Positions 6,960-16,040 of a stretch of 64,000 bases of DNA are shown in pieces (within the stretch, counting starts at the first letter, position 1; each line of letters begins with the position of its first letter). The notes beneath the pieces are model-generated. The model made no database searches and was not told where the DNA came from. It saw only the letters and a program-made list of their open reading frames with translations. The translations under genes and the position numbers were made by a program. The DNA is from Bacteroidota bacterium (GTDB lineage Bacteria; Bacteroidota; Bacteroidia; Chitinophagales; Chitinophagaceae): the NCBI GenBank assembly GCA_018267955.1, contig JAFDXL010000002.1, forward strand, positions 1 to 64,000, given 5' to 3'.

Positions 6960-7674
6960 AATTGATCGTATTAAAATAGGCGCATACATTCATGGCAGCA
7001 GTTTCGGTACGCAGCCGTTGTGATGCCATAGCTATCCCTGTGCAGCCATTATCCATACATAGCTTTATTTCTTCGGGGGCAAAATCTCCTTCGGGTCCTA
7101 TCAGTACCAATGTATCCTTACCCGGTTGCATGGCTTCGTGCAATGCCTTACGCGATATGCCGGCTTCGCAATGTCCTATTAGTTTTTGATGAGTGGCAGC
7201 ATGGGCATCGAGCAGTTCCTTTAGCCCTGTTGCCGGTGCCAGTACAGGCAGGTAATACTGTTGTGATTGCAGCATGGCAGATACCAGTATATTATGCCAG
7301 CGTTCATACTTGCCACGTTCCTTCTCGGTGCGTGCGGTGCTTAATGGTATGATGGAGCTAACACCCAGCTCGGTAGCTTTTTCCAGCAGCCACTCGTTGC
7401 GGCTTGCATTCTTGGTAAAACCTACTGCCAGGTGCAGCGATACAGCAGGGCGTGGGTGCAACACTATATGCCGCACCTGCACACTGCATTTCTTCCTGTT
7501 ATCTGATGTTATATGTGTGATGGCTTGATGGCCCTTGCCGTCTGCCAGCGCCAGCTCTTCACCCGGTTGCATCCGCAATACCTGTATCACGTGTTTAGAG
7601 GTGGGCTCGTCCAGCAGCACTTCGCTGCCCTGCTGCAGCAGACCGTCATAAAAAAATAATGGTAATGACGCCAT
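6946..7674 (-). CDS. rsmE: 16S rRNA m3U1498 methyltransferase RsmE
   Basis: The 242-residue protein matches RsmE in length and in the knotted SPOUT-domain signatures: KATELGVSSIIPL, LIGPEGDFAPEE and the C-terminal LRTETAA motif that forms the S-adenosylmethionine pocket. The N-terminal 70 residues form the PUA-like RNA-binding domain. It methylates N3 of U1498 in helix 44 of 16S rRNA in the assembled 30S subunit. It is followed by, and overlaps, the DUF4159 gene; that pairing is a conserved convenience in this lineage with no obvious functional logic. Confidence 0.95.
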   Translation of the reverse strand: MASLPLFFYDGLLQQGSEVLLDEPTSKHVIQVLRMQPGEELALADGKGHQAITHITSDNRKKCSVQVRHIVLHPRPAVSLHLAVGFTKNASRNEWLLEKATELGVSSIIPLSTARTEKERGKYERWHNILVSAMLQSQQYYLPVLAPATGLKELLDAHAATHQKLIGHCEAGISRKALHEAMQPGKDTLVLIGPEGDFAPEEIKLCMDNGCTGIAMASQRLRTETAAMNVCAYFNTINYEIA

Positions 7675-7698
7675 GCAGGCAAGATAACCAAAATGGTG

Positions 7699-8283
7699 TT
7701 AACGCAATACCAATTGTTTATCCTCTATCATCCGGCGCAGGTTGATGAGGGCATAGCGCATACGGCCAAGGGCTGTATTGATGCTTACAGAGGTAATGTC
7801 TGATATCTCTTTAAAGCTCAGATCGCCGTACATACGCATCACGATCACTTCGCGCTGCTCTTCGGGCAGTTTCTCTATCAGCTGGCGTACGCTTTCATTC
7901 ACCTGGCGGGTTTCCATCTTTTGGGATGCCCCGGGTTCCATCATGCCCAGCAGGGAGGTAATATCCTGCCCATCGGGTAGCGTTACGGGTGTTTGCTGCC
8001 TTATTTTACGGAAATGATCCATGCATAGGTTGTGAGCTACCCGCATAGCCCAGGGTAAGAACTTGCCCTGCTCAGAGTACCGCCCCTCTCGTATGGTGCG
8101 TATCATCTTCAGGAAGGCATCCTGGAAGAGGTCTTCTGCCATATACTTGTCTTTCACAAGCATATAAATAGAAGTGTATATCTTGTCTTTATAACGATAT
8201 ACAATGGCTTCCAATGCCTTCTCATCGCCTTTTATAAAGGCCTGTATCAGCTCTGAATCAGAACGTAGTTGGGTTGTTTGCAT
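7699..8283 (-). CDS. ECF-type RNA polymerase sigma factor
   Basis: The 194-residue protein has sigma region 2 (YKDKIYTSIYMLVKDKYMAEDLFQDAFLKM, with the DLFQDAF core-binding helix) and region 4 (LPEEQREVIVMRMYGDLSFKEIS, with helix-turn-helix SVSINTALGRMR). Regions 1 and 3 are missing, as in extracytoplasmic-function sigma factors. There is no anti-sigma gene next to it; it ends 24 bp before rsmE and could be co-transcribed with it. The regulon is unknown. A cytoplasmic regulator of envelope or stress genes is the usual role in the family. Confidence 0.92.
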   Translation of the reverse strand: MQTTQLRSDSELIQAFIKGDEKALEAIVYRYKDKIYTSIYMLVKDKYMAEDLFQDAFLKMIRTIREGRYSEQGKFLPWAMRVAHNLCMDHFRKIRQQTPVTLPDGQDITSLLGMMEPGASQKMETRQVNESVRQLIEKLPEEQREVIVMRMYGDLSFKEISDITSVSINTALGRMRYALINLRRMIEDKQLVLR

Positions 8284-8580
8284 ATACTTCTACCTGTTGA
8301 ACGTATAGATCACGTCATGAAGCGGTAATAATTTTTAGGTAGAGTTTCTGCTATAGACTGTTAAGTTTAAAGTTATATTAACGTTTGCCCCTTATTATTA
8401 GTATGCAATGTTGCAAAAAAGTTAAAACAAATATCAAGCCAAATAATATTTACAATAATCCGGCGGCCTGATCGTTGCTCTGCTTTATAACCGGGGGTTC
8501 AAATATAGACCGAATCTTTTAAAAAAAGGTTGGGAAAAAATTTTGGAGCATTAAAATATAATTAATTGGGTATCAACACG
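8284..8580. other. Gene-free stretch upstream of the sigma factor
   Basis: This AT-rich stretch holds the presumed promoter region of the leftward sigma factor gene. I see a near match to the -7 element (minus-strand GATATTTG near 8428) but no clean TAnnTTTG, no open frame with protein-like composition and no strong hairpin. Confidence 0.5.
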
Positions 8581-8606
8581 AAAAAAGCCGGGAAGAACTC
8601 CCGGCT
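8581..8606 (-). terminator. Terminator of the small secreted-protein gene
   Basis: The stem AGCCGGGA / TCCCGGCT with a 5-nt loop is followed, reading leftward, by six T. It lies about 31 bp beyond the stop of the gene to its right. Confidence 0.88.
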
Positions 8607-8637
8607 AACATATTAAACCAAACCCAACTATTATCCC

Positions 8638-8952
8638 TTAGAAACGATTTCGTCCATTATGCTTCATCCTGTATATAGAACGGTTGGCATGTCTCTGCTC
8701 GTGGTTAATGATGGCACGTTCACGAGGGCTCATGTGGCCATCTGCCAAAGCCATCCTTTTATCGCGGCGTATAAAGGTTTGCTGCATCCTCAGGCGATGT
8801 GCCTCGCCACGGGTAACGGTACCATTATGCACGCCATTAGCTATACGCTGATGCTGGTTATATTGACGATGGTTGATACGAGGTTGTGCCTGTGATACCT
8901 GGCTTACGGTTAAGGCGCCTATCATCGCTGCAATAAAAACTATCTTTTTCAT
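8638..8952 (-). CDS. Small secreted basic protein, 104 aa
   Basis: A signal peptide (MKKIVFIAAMIGALTVSQVSQAQ) leads a short, highly basic mature protein rich in Arg, His and Gln. It has an internally repetitive pattern (RIANGVHNGTVTRGEAHRL and later MSPRERAIINHEQ). Proteins of this pattern are common in Bacteroidota and are annotated only as hypothetical. The two halves resemble EF-hand-like or Spy-like helical repeats, but I see no metal-binding loop and do not assign a function. It is a single gene with its own terminator. Confidence 0.8.
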   Translation of the reverse strand: MKKIVFIAAMIGALTVSQVSQAQPRINHRQYNQHQRIANGVHNGTVTRGEAHRLRMQQTFIRRDKRMALADGHMSPRERAIINHEQRHANRSIYRMKHNGRNRF

Positions 8953-9048
8953 AACGCTCTTTTTTGTTTTAGTGTTACTATATAGACGGCGGGTGATGAT
9001 ATTGGTTTAAGCCTGCAGTGTTAAAGAATAGCAAAAGGGAAATGGCAT

Positions 9049-9082
9049 AAAAAAAGAAAGCTCCCGTTAGAAAACGGGAGCT
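9049..9082 (-). terminator. Terminator of the dcw cluster after ftsZ
   Basis: The 10-bp stem AGCTCCCGTT / AACGGGAGCT with an AGAA loop is followed leftward by T-rich sequence (TTTCTTTTTTT). It lies 37 bp beyond the ftsZ stop and closes the 16-kb operon. Confidence 0.9.
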
Positions 9083-9118
9083 GTTACGCAATATGAAATA
9101 TAACAAAAGAGACGGTTA

Positions 9119-10840
9119 TTAGTCAGGCTTCTTCCCATTCAGGAAAGTATTCAGCGTTTGTATGCTCGCCTGGTTCTTGTTTTGCTGTTGATCATTCATA
9201 CCTACACTATAACCACTGTAGTAGTTATCAGCAGATGCTACACCTTTATCATCTACATTCATGTTACGGCGTACATACGCAGGTACATTTTCCATATCAT
9301 CACTGCTTTCAGTGCCTTTGATGTTGAAGCTCATGTTGCGCAGGCGCTGTGCACGCTCTTCCAATGAGCGCTTTTGTGCTTCAAAGCGTTCGCGCTCTTC
9401 TATCTCCATAGCTGTGAGCACACGGTCGCCTATCTTCACTACATTGCTTGCTTCCGGAGTAGGTGCAGGCACTTCATTTTTAATGATCAGCTGGATGTTG
9501 CTCTCTTCAACAACCGGTTGCTGTGGTGTAGCTGGTTTTTGTTCCTCTTTATTTGTAACAGAAGCCTCGTTGCTTGTTGTTTCAGGAAACATATTCAGTG
9601 TAAATGTTTCCTTCTTCTCTTCCTGTACCGGGAATGATGGTTTTGCATCTATCACTATACCACCTATGGTTGCCTTTACTTCGGGCATCTCTACCAGTGT
9701 TGGCGACATAGGATCTGCCTGTGCTGTTGGTTCTTCTTTAGCAGGTGTTGCCTCAGCAGCAGGTGTAGTTTCTGCGGCTTCATTCGCTACAGGTGTTGCA
9801 GTATTATTACCACCAAGTGTTACGAATACTTTTTCAGGTTCGTTCTTCCTTGCAGGCATTTCTATATTCAGTTCTTTATGGTTGAAGCCGGTAGCGATGA
9901 TGGTAACCGCTATCTTATCACCCAGGTTCGGGTCATGGCCCATACCAAGTATCACATCGCAATTATCGCCTGCCTGCTCCTGTACATAAGCCTGTATTGC
10001 TTCTGCTTCATCCATAGTATGTTCAAACTCGCCTGCTGCAGATGTAATATTCAGCAGTATCCATTTAGCACCACGGATATCGCTATCATTCAGCAACGGA
10101 GAGTTCAGCGCCTGCTCCACGGCATGGTTAGCACGGTTTTCGCCGGCAATAGCTGCGCTACCAAGGATAGCCACACCACCGTTTTTCATTACCGTACAAA
10201 CGTCTGCAAAGTCAACGTTGATCTGGCCGGTAGTAGTGATCACATCTGTGATACATTTTGCAGCAGTAGCCAGTACATCATCTGCCTTTGCAAATGCCTG
10301 TGTGAATGGCAGGTTGCCAAATTGCTGGCGCAGCTTGTCGTTAGATATAATAAGGATAGTATCTACATATTCGCGCATACGGTCTATACCTTCCTGCGCC
10401 TGCTTCATACGTTTGCGGCCTTCGTAGGTAAATGGTGTGGTTACAATACCTACTGTAAGGATGCCCAGGTCGCGGCAGATTTTTGCCAACACAGGGGCAC
10501 CACCTGTACCGGTACCACCGCCCATACCCGCAGTGATGAAGGCCATGCGTGTATTCAGCTTCAGTATTTTAGAGATGTCTTCAAAGCTCTCTTCACTAGC
10601 CTGTTTACCGATCTCGGGGTTAGCACCTGCACCCAGTCCTTGTGTAAGGTGTGGCCCAAGCTGGATCTTGTTTACAATGGGGCTAAGTGTCAGTGCCTGC
10701 GAATCTGTATTGCAAACAACAAAGTCTACACCTTCGATGCCCAGGCTGTGCATGTAGTTAACAGCATTGCTGCCACCGCCACCTACGCCGATCACTTTAA
10801 TGATAGATGATTGATTTTTGGGGATTTCAAAATGTATCAT
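9119..10840 (-). CDS. ftsZ: Cell division GTPase FtsZ
   Basis: FtsZ is the tubulin homologue that polymerises into the division ring. The GTP-binding signature GMGGGTGTGGAP is at residues 105-116 and the synergy-loop NVDFADV is near residue 210. The globular core ends near residue 330. A long variable linker rich in Pro, Ala, Glu and Thr follows, then the conserved tail VPAYVRR that binds FtsA in this group, and then about 45 further residues ending LNTFLNGKKPD. At 573 residues it is much longer than the 380-400 typical of E. coli or Bacillus, but long linkers and tails are normal in Chitinophagaceae. It is the last gene of the cluster, 65 bp after ftsA. Confidence 0.98.
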   Translation of the reverse strand: MIHFEIPKNQSSIIKVIGVGGGGSNAVNYMHSLGIEGVDFVVCNTDSQALTLSPIVNKIQLGPHLTQGLGAGANPEIGKQASEESFEDISKILKLNTRMAFITAGMGGGTGTGGAPVLAKICRDLGILTVGIVTTPFTYEGRKRMKQAQEGIDRMREYVDTILIISNDKLRQQFGNLPFTQAFAKADDVLATAAKCITDVITTTGQINVDFADVCTVMKNGGVAILGSAAIAGENRANHAVEQALNSPLLNDSDIRGAKWILLNITSAAGEFEHTMDEAEAIQAYVQEQAGDNCDVILGMGHDPNLGDKIAVTIIATGFNHKELNIEMPARKNEPEKVFVTLGGNNTATPVANEAAETTPAAEATPAKEEPTAQADPMSPTLVEMPEVKATIGGIVIDAKPSFPVQEEKKETFTLNMFPETTSNEASVTNKEEQKPATPQQPVVEESNIQLIIKNEVPAPTPEASNVVKIGDRVLTAMEIEERERFEAQKRSLEERAQRLRNMSFNIKGTESSDDMENVPAYVRRNMNVDDKGVASADNYYSGYSVGMNDQQQNKNQASIQTLNTFLNGKKPD

Positions 10841-10905
10841 ACGATTTATATTTCTGGGTTAGCAATTATTATTGATTGATTAGTAAGTAAGTTTTGTGTG
10901 TTGTT

Positions 10906-12318
10906 TTATATTTCTTCGTCTTCTACTTCTTCAAAGAATTTCATGAACTTTCCTTTCAGTCCGTCGAAAAGCTTTTTAAAATTCTCTGAGCGCTTAGCAG
11001 TCTTATGATTAGCAATGGCCTGTTGTTCTTCTGTCGATTCCTCAGCTATAGCTTTAGTATCAGTTTCCTGCTCGTCCATTGCATCTTCCATTTCCTTCTT
11101 AGAGATGTGGATGACGTTGCCGCCCTCACCTACAAAACGCAGGCGTCCGTTCTCAAAGTCGTGGTAACCGCGTAGTATCAAACCGATACAGGTAGCATAC
11201 ATCGGGTTCTTCATCACCTCTGCATGGTTTGTACCTGCCAGGTGTTCGTTAGGATAACCGATGCGTGCACCTAAGCCGGTAACATATTCTGTAAGCTGTA
11301 TGATGTGCTTCAGTTGTGCACCACCACCTGTAAGGATGATGCCACCATACAATCTTTTATCAAGATCTATTTGCTTCAGGTGATACACTACATAATCAAG
11401 GATCTCCTGTGTACGTGCCTGTATAATGTTTGCCAGGTTCTTTACAGATATCTCCTTAGGAGGCAAGCCTCGCAGGCCAGGTATAGTAATGTATGCATTT
11501 GCATTGGCCTCATCGGCAAGTGCCATACCAAACTGAACTTTCATTTGTTCTGCCTGTGCACGTAATACGCCCAGTCCATTGCGTATATCGTTGGTAATAT
11601 TTACACCTGCATAAGGTATTACTGCTGTATGTTTCAGTATGCCATCATAGAACACGGCCATATCTGTAGTACCACCACCAATATCCACGATGGCTACACC
11701 TGCTTCGAGGTCTTCTTCGTTCATAACCGCGGCTGCAGATGCCAATGGCTGCAATACCAGGTCGCGCGTCATCAGCTCTGCCCTGTCTACACAACGCTTG
11801 ATGTTACGAATAGCATTACGGTCGCCCGTGATGATGTGGAAGTTGGCTCCGATCTTTACACCGCTCATGCCCACCGGGTCTATCACATTCGGTGTGCTGT
11901 CTACGGTAAATTCCTGTGGTACAATGTCGATGATCTGGTCGCCGGCAGGGATGTACGTCCTGTACTGATCGCGTACCAGCAGGTCTATGTCTTCCTTGCT
12001 GATCTCTTCGTCTGTATGGGTGCGTACCCTGTCGCCACGGGTCTGCAGGCTCTTGATGTGCTGACCGGCAATACCTACGTAAACTTCCTTGATCTCAAGG
12101 TCTTTGTTTGACTGCAGGCATTTCTCGATCGCCATTTCGATGGAACGAATACATTGCTCGATATTCATTACCACGCCATGGCTCACACCTTGTGATTCTG
12201 CCTTTCCAAAACCGAGTATTTCCAACTTACCGTACTCGTTTTTGCGCCCGGCTATAGCTACCACCTTGGTAGTACCTATGTCCAGTCCGACAATGATAGG
12301 TTGTTCTTTTTTACTCAT
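10906..12318 (-). CDS. ftsA: Cell division protein FtsA
   Basis: FtsA is the actin-like protein that tethers FtsZ to the membrane. Actin-fold motifs are present: VGLDIGTTKVVAIAG (phosphate 1), VDIGGGTTDMAVF (phosphate 2) and ILTGGGAQLKH (adenosine). The SHS2 insert follows the first motif. The 470-residue length includes an acidic linker and a C-terminal amphipathic segment (FKKLFDGLKGKFMKFFEE) that fits the usual membrane-targeting helix. It lies between ftsQ (30 bp) and ftsZ (65 bp), the usual order. Confidence 0.97.
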   Translation of the reverse strand: MSKKEQPIIVGLDIGTTKVVAIAGRKNEYGKLEILGFGKAESQGVSHGVVMNIEQCIRSIEMAIEKCLQSNKDLEIKEVYVGIAGQHIKSLQTRGDRVRTHTDEEISKEDIDLLVRDQYRTYIPAGDQIIDIVPQEFTVDSTPNVIDPVGMSGVKIGANFHIITGDRNAIRNIKRCVDRAELMTRDLVLQPLASAAAVMNEEDLEAGVAIVDIGGGTTDMAVFYDGILKHTAVIPYAGVNITNDIRNGLGVLRAQAEQMKVQFGMALADEANANAYITIPGLRGLPPKEISVKNLANIIQARTQEILDYVVYHLKQIDLDKRLYGGIILTGGGAQLKHIIQLTEYVTGLGARIGYPNEHLAGTNHAEVMKNPMYATCIGLILRGYHDFENGRLRFVGEGGNVIHISKKEMEDAMDEQETDTKAIAEESTEEQQAIANHKTAKRSENFKKLFDGLKGKFMKFFEEVEDEEI

Positions 12319-12348
12319 ACTGCGTATATTTAATTGTTATATCTCTTT

Positions 12349-13578
12349 TTAATGTCCCTGGTATAGATATTTTGGTTTAGGTTCTTCCTCTTTGTTCGTT
12401 TGCTTTGCTGTTGTTCTCTTCTTATCTGTTATATTATCTTTCTTCTTTGGTATTTCTTTTTTTGCCGGTTTTGCAGCGGGTTTTATTTTATCCTGCTTTA
12501 CCACAGGCTTCTCTACCTTCTTCACTACTACCGGTTGTGGTTTATGCGCTGCTGGTTTTGTTGCCGGCTTGGTTGCCACAGGTTTGGATGCCACTACAGG
12601 CTTTTGCACAGCAGGCTTGGCAACTACAGGCTGTGGAGCAGGCGTTACCGGTTTTGGCGCTGGAGTAACAGTTACAGGTGTACCTAATGGTTTCACAGGT
12701 GTGGTAGGATTCATATCTCCCAATACATCGGGTTGATCGTTACCTATGATGCTCTTTACCCAGTTCATATTGCTCACCGCTTTATCTACGGGTACCTTCC
12801 ATGCTATAGCAGGTGATGCCACTATTTGCCCTGCATAACGTGCATCCAGTATATCATATTTATCCCAGCCAATGCGGTTCAATACTTTTTTATAGAAGGC
12901 AAACAGGTTGCTGAATTTATCATCGAGGTTTGCTGTATCACCAAGGATGATCCTTTGATTACCTAATACCGGTACCAGCTCAAAAGTGCGGTCATCGGTA
13001 ACCATTACCTGCGATACCTGTGCTGCCCAGAAGGTATCTCTTTCTATCTTCCTTACCACAGCAGCTATCTGTGCTTTCATGGAATTGCCAAGGCTATCAT
13101 CATTCAATACAGGCACATTCGTTACCACCATTGTGTACTGTGTGTATTTATCTGATAACGGCAATGACTTCAGAGTGCCATCGAGGTAATAGCTATTGCC
13201 AGACTGATCGAACAAACGGGCGATAGGTATGCGTTGTACTACGTTTATGTGTACTACATTGTCGTTACCTACATATACCTGCGATCCTGCTACCCAAGGG
13301 TTAGCATTCACCACCTCTTCCATCTTATGTGCATTCAGCTTGCCAATGCTCATCTGGTCTACAGATGCATTGCTGCTTGCTGCCAGCAACTCTTTTACTT
13401 CTTCCTTATCTACAAATCCGTATTTGTCATTCTTAATAACGATACTGTAACCACGCAGCTTTTTTACATCCTGCATGCGGGCAGCGCTCAACAACGCCGT
13501 AGCACATGCACCTGTTACCAGTAGTGTTACCAGTACCTGCAGTATTTTACGTGTTGATATTTTACGCTTTCCTTCCAT
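12349..13578 (-). CDS. ftsQ: Cell division protein FtsQ with long Lys/Pro/Ala tail
   Basis: A short basic N-terminus and one membrane segment (about residues 12-32) are followed by a POTRA-like region (YGFVDKEEVKELLAAS...) and a FtsQ beta-domain (NPWVAGSQVYVGNDNVVHINVVQRIPIARLF). FtsQ is the bitopic scaffold of the divisome. The last ~125 residues are unusual: low-complexity Pro, Lys, Ala and Val repeats (KPVVASKPVATKPATK), becoming strongly basic. The family is normally 250-300 residues, so the tail explains the 409-residue length. It would lie in the periplasm and could contact peptidoglycan or lipopolysaccharide; that is inference. The start overlaps the murC stop by one base. Confidence 0.9.
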   Translation of the reverse strand: MEGKRKISTRKILQVLVTLLVTGACATALLSAARMQDVKKLRGYSIVIKNDKYGFVDKEEVKELLAASSNASVDQMSIGKLNAHKMEEVVNANPWVAGSQVYVGNDNVVHINVVQRIPIARLFDQSGNSYYLDGTLKSLPLSDKYTQYTMVVTNVPVLNDDSLGNSMKAQIAAVVRKIERDTFWAAQVSQVMVTDDRTFELVPVLGNQRIILGDTANLDDKFSNLFAFYKKVLNRIGWDKYDILDARYAGQIVASPAIAWKVPVDKAVSNMNWVKSIIGNDQPDVLGDMNPTTPVKPLGTPVTVTPAPKPVTPAPQPVVAKPAVQKPVVASKPVATKPATKPAAHKPQPVVVKKVEKPVVKQDKIKPAAKPAKKEIPKKKDNITDKKRTTAKQTNKEEEPKPKYLYQGH

Positions 13579-14936
13579 TATTTATTTTCCAGTATCTCTT
13601 TTATAGGGTTCACTAACTTATCTATATCTCCTGCTCCTGCTGTGATGAATAAACTAAGCGGTGCAGCTTTTACATACTGCAGCAAGCCCTCTTTTGATAA
13701 GATGGTATGCGCAGGGTTACCCATCCTGTCCGCTATCATCTGCGAGCTAACACCTTCCATTGGCAATTCACGCGCAGGATATATATCCAGCAGTATCACT
13801 TCATCAGCCATATCCAGGCTGTGTGCAAAGCCATCTGCAAGGTCGCGTGTACGGCTATACAAGTGCGGCTGAAATGCTACTACACATTTACGATCAGGGA
13901 ACAGTGTTTTAGCACTACCTATCAATGCCGCCAACTCTTCAGGATGGTGTGCATAATCATCTATATACACCATTTTATCTGTCTTCACTACATATTCAAA
14001 ACGGCGTTTTACACCCTTAAAATTGCTCAGCGCAGCTTTCACCTTTGCCGGATCTATCTTTAGCAACTGCGTTACCGTAATGGCCACAATGGCATTCTCT
14101 ACATTGTGCATACCGCCTATCGGCAGGTGTATGCCGGTCATGCTCCAGCCTTTGGCTACTATATCGAATGTATAAGTGCCGTTATGTAGCACTATATTAT
14201 TTCCATACACATCTGCAGCATCATTCTGCAGGCTGTAGGTAATGGTATGCGATGCCTTAAGATCTGCAGCGCGATGCAATCCATGTTTTGCTACCAGTGT
14301 ACCGCCATTCTTAATATTAGCTGTGTACTGGATAAATGCTTTCTCCATTTCTTCGGCAGTACCATATATATCCAGGTGGTCTGCATCCATTGCAGTAAGC
14401 ACTGCTATATCCGGAGACAGTTTCAAAAAGCTCCTGTCATACTCATCTGCTTCTATCACTGCCGTATCATTGGTGCTGCTCCAATAGTTGCTATTGTAGT
14501 TCACAGCTATGCCACCAAGGAATGCATTACAACCATAACCTGTTTCGCGCAGCAGGTAAGCTATCATGGTAGATATAGTGGTCTTGCCATGTGTGCCCGC
14601 CACTGTTACTGCAAACATGGCTTCTGTGATCCATTGCAGCACATCGCTGCGTTTGTACACAGAATAGTTATTATCGCGCAGCCAGTTCAGCTCCTGGTGA
14701 TCTTTAGGGATAGCAGGTGTATATACGACCAACTCAGCATCCTTATCTATCAATGTTACATCATCTGTATAATGGATGGCAATACCTTCTGATACCAGTT
14801 GTTTGGTAAGATCTGTTTCGGTACGGTCGTAACCGCTAACGGTAACACCCTGGCTACGGAAGAAGCGTGCAAGGGCACTCATACCGATACCACCGATACC
14901 TACGAAATAAACCCGTTTCAGACCTTTTATATTCAT
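13578..14936 (-). CDS. murC: UDP-N-acetylmuramate--L-alanine ligase
   Basis: MurC adds the first amino acid, L-Ala, to UDP-MurNAc in the cytoplasm, using ATP. An N-terminal Rossmann domain (VYFVGIGGIGMSALARF) is followed by the Mur-ligase P-loop GTHGKTTISTM, the central VIEADEYDRSFL motif, and a C-terminal domain with DDYAHHPEE. The 452 residues match the family. It overlaps murG by 4 bp and ftsQ by 1 bp, implying coupled translation. Confidence 0.97.
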   Translation of the reverse strand: MNIKGLKRVYFVGIGGIGMSALARFFRSQGVTVSGYDRTETDLTKQLVSEGIAIHYTDDVTLIDKDAELVVYTPAIPKDHQELNWLRDNNYSVYKRSDVLQWITEAMFAVTVAGTHGKTTISTMIAYLLRETGYGCNAFLGGIAVNYNSNYWSSTNDTAVIEADEYDRSFLKLSPDIAVLTAMDADHLDIYGTAEEMEKAFIQYTANIKNGGTLVAKHGLHRAADLKASHTITYSLQNDAADVYGNNIVLHNGTYTFDIVAKGWSMTGIHLPIGGMHNVENAIVAITVTQLLKIDPAKVKAALSNFKGVKRRFEYVVKTDKMVYIDDYAHHPEELAALIGSAKTLFPDRKCVVAFQPHLYSRTRDLADGFAHSLDMADEVILLDIYPARELPMEGVSSQMIADRMGNPAHTILSKEGLLQYVKAAPLSLFITAGAGDIDKLVNPIKEILENK

Positions 14937-16036
14937 TTGTTCGCTATCTCTATTACTTTTTCTGCTATTCTTTCATCCGCATCTTTGATAGCCAGGTTCT
15001 TCAGGCTGGCCATCATTATATCCTGCATGGCGGTATCATGCAGTAATGTTTTTAATTTCTTTACCAGTTCGGTTGCGGCATCGCTATCCTTTACCATCAT
15101 CGCTGCGTTATGCTCTACCAATGCCATTGCATTGCTGGTTTGGTGATCTTCTGCTGCATAAGGGAATGGTACAAATATTACCGGCTTACCTATGATGCAG
15201 AGTTCTGCTATTGCCAGCGCACCTGCACGCGATATCACCATATCTGCTGCTGCATAGGCATAGTCCATCTCGCGGATGAATTCAAATACCTTTACCTTTC
15301 CTTCAAATGCTTTCGCGCGCTCTGCTGCCGTTTGATAATAAGGTTTACCTGTTTGCCAGATCACCTGTACATCTTCCGCCAATATCTCTTCCAGGCTCTT
15401 ATCTATCGCTTCGTTGACAGATTTAGCACCGAGGCTGCCACCCACTACCAATACTGTCCTCTTAGCAGGTGCCATACCCAACCATGACTGGCCCTCTTCA
15501 CGACTGATAGTAGAGTGTGCTATCTTTTCCCTCACAGGATTACCGGTAAGTATCAGTTTGTCCTTAGGGAAGAATTTATCCATATTCTCATAAGCCACAC
15601 ATATAGCCTTAGCCCTTCTGCCTAATATCTTATTACTCTTACCCGCGTAAGAATTCTGTTCCTGTATCAGTGTAGGTATGCCTGCACTTTGGGCAGCGTT
15701 CAGTACCGGGAAGCTTGCATAACCACCAACGCCTACTACCGCATTCGGTTTAAAATCCTTCAGCACTGCCTTGGCCTGCATATTGGCTTTCCATATCTTA
15801 AATGGCAGCGTAAGGTTCTTCAGCATATTGCTCCTGTTGAAGCCTGCGATGTCTAACCCAACAATTTTAAAACCTTCCTGTGGCACCTTCTCCATCTCCA
15901 TTCTGCCGGTAGCGCCTACGAACAACAATTGTGTGCCCGGCCTTAACCGTTGCAGCGCATGGGCAATAGCCACAGCCGGGAAGATATGCCCCCCTGTGCC
16001 GCCGCCTGCTATTATTACACGCATGTTGTTATCCAT
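14933..16036 (-). CDS. murG: Lipid II synthase MurG
   Basis: MurG is the membrane-associated GT-B glycosyltransferase that adds GlcNAc to lipid I on the cytoplasmic face. The N-terminal glycine loop GGGTGGHIFPAVAIA, the second loop (VGVGGYASFP), VVGGSLGAKSVNE and the donor-site ISRAGALAIAEL with FPYAAEDHQTSNA are all intact. At 367 residues it has the family length. A second in-frame ATG four codons in is an alternative start and would put the glycine loop closer to the N-terminus. Confidence 0.97.
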   Translation of the reverse strand: MDNNMRVIIAGGGTGGHIFPAVAIAHALQRLRPGTQLLFVGATGRMEMEKVPQEGFKIVGLDIAGFNRSNMLKNLTLPFKIWKANMQAKAVLKDFKPNAVVGVGGYASFPVLNAAQSAGIPTLIQEQNSYAGKSNKILGRRAKAICVAYENMDKFFPKDKLILTGNPVREKIAHSTISREEGQSWLGMAPAKRTVLVVGGSLGAKSVNEAIDKSLEEILAEDVQVIWQTGKPYYQTAAERAKAFEGKVKVFEFIREMDYAYAAADMVISRAGALAIAELCIIGKPVIFVPFPYAAEDHQTSNAMALVEHNAAMMVKDSDAATELVKKLKTLLHDTAMQDIMMASLKNLAIKDADERIAEKVIEIANK

Positions 16037-16040
16037 ATTC

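Noticed and set aside
8491-8515. GGGGGTTCAAAT resembling a tRNA T-loop
   Set aside because: The flanking bases do not form a 5-bp T-stem and there is no acceptor or anticodon arm around it.
9878-10810. A 310-codon open frame antisense to ftsZ
   Set aside because: It lies wholly over conserved FtsZ codons, encodes a Cys/His/Tyr-rich composition with no domain, and is explained as a shadow of biased codon use.
12392-12736. Open frames antisense to the ftsQ tail, with Gly/Phe/Thr-rich products
   Set aside because: They are the complement of the Lys/Pro/Ala repeat codons of FtsQ and have no independent start or control signals.
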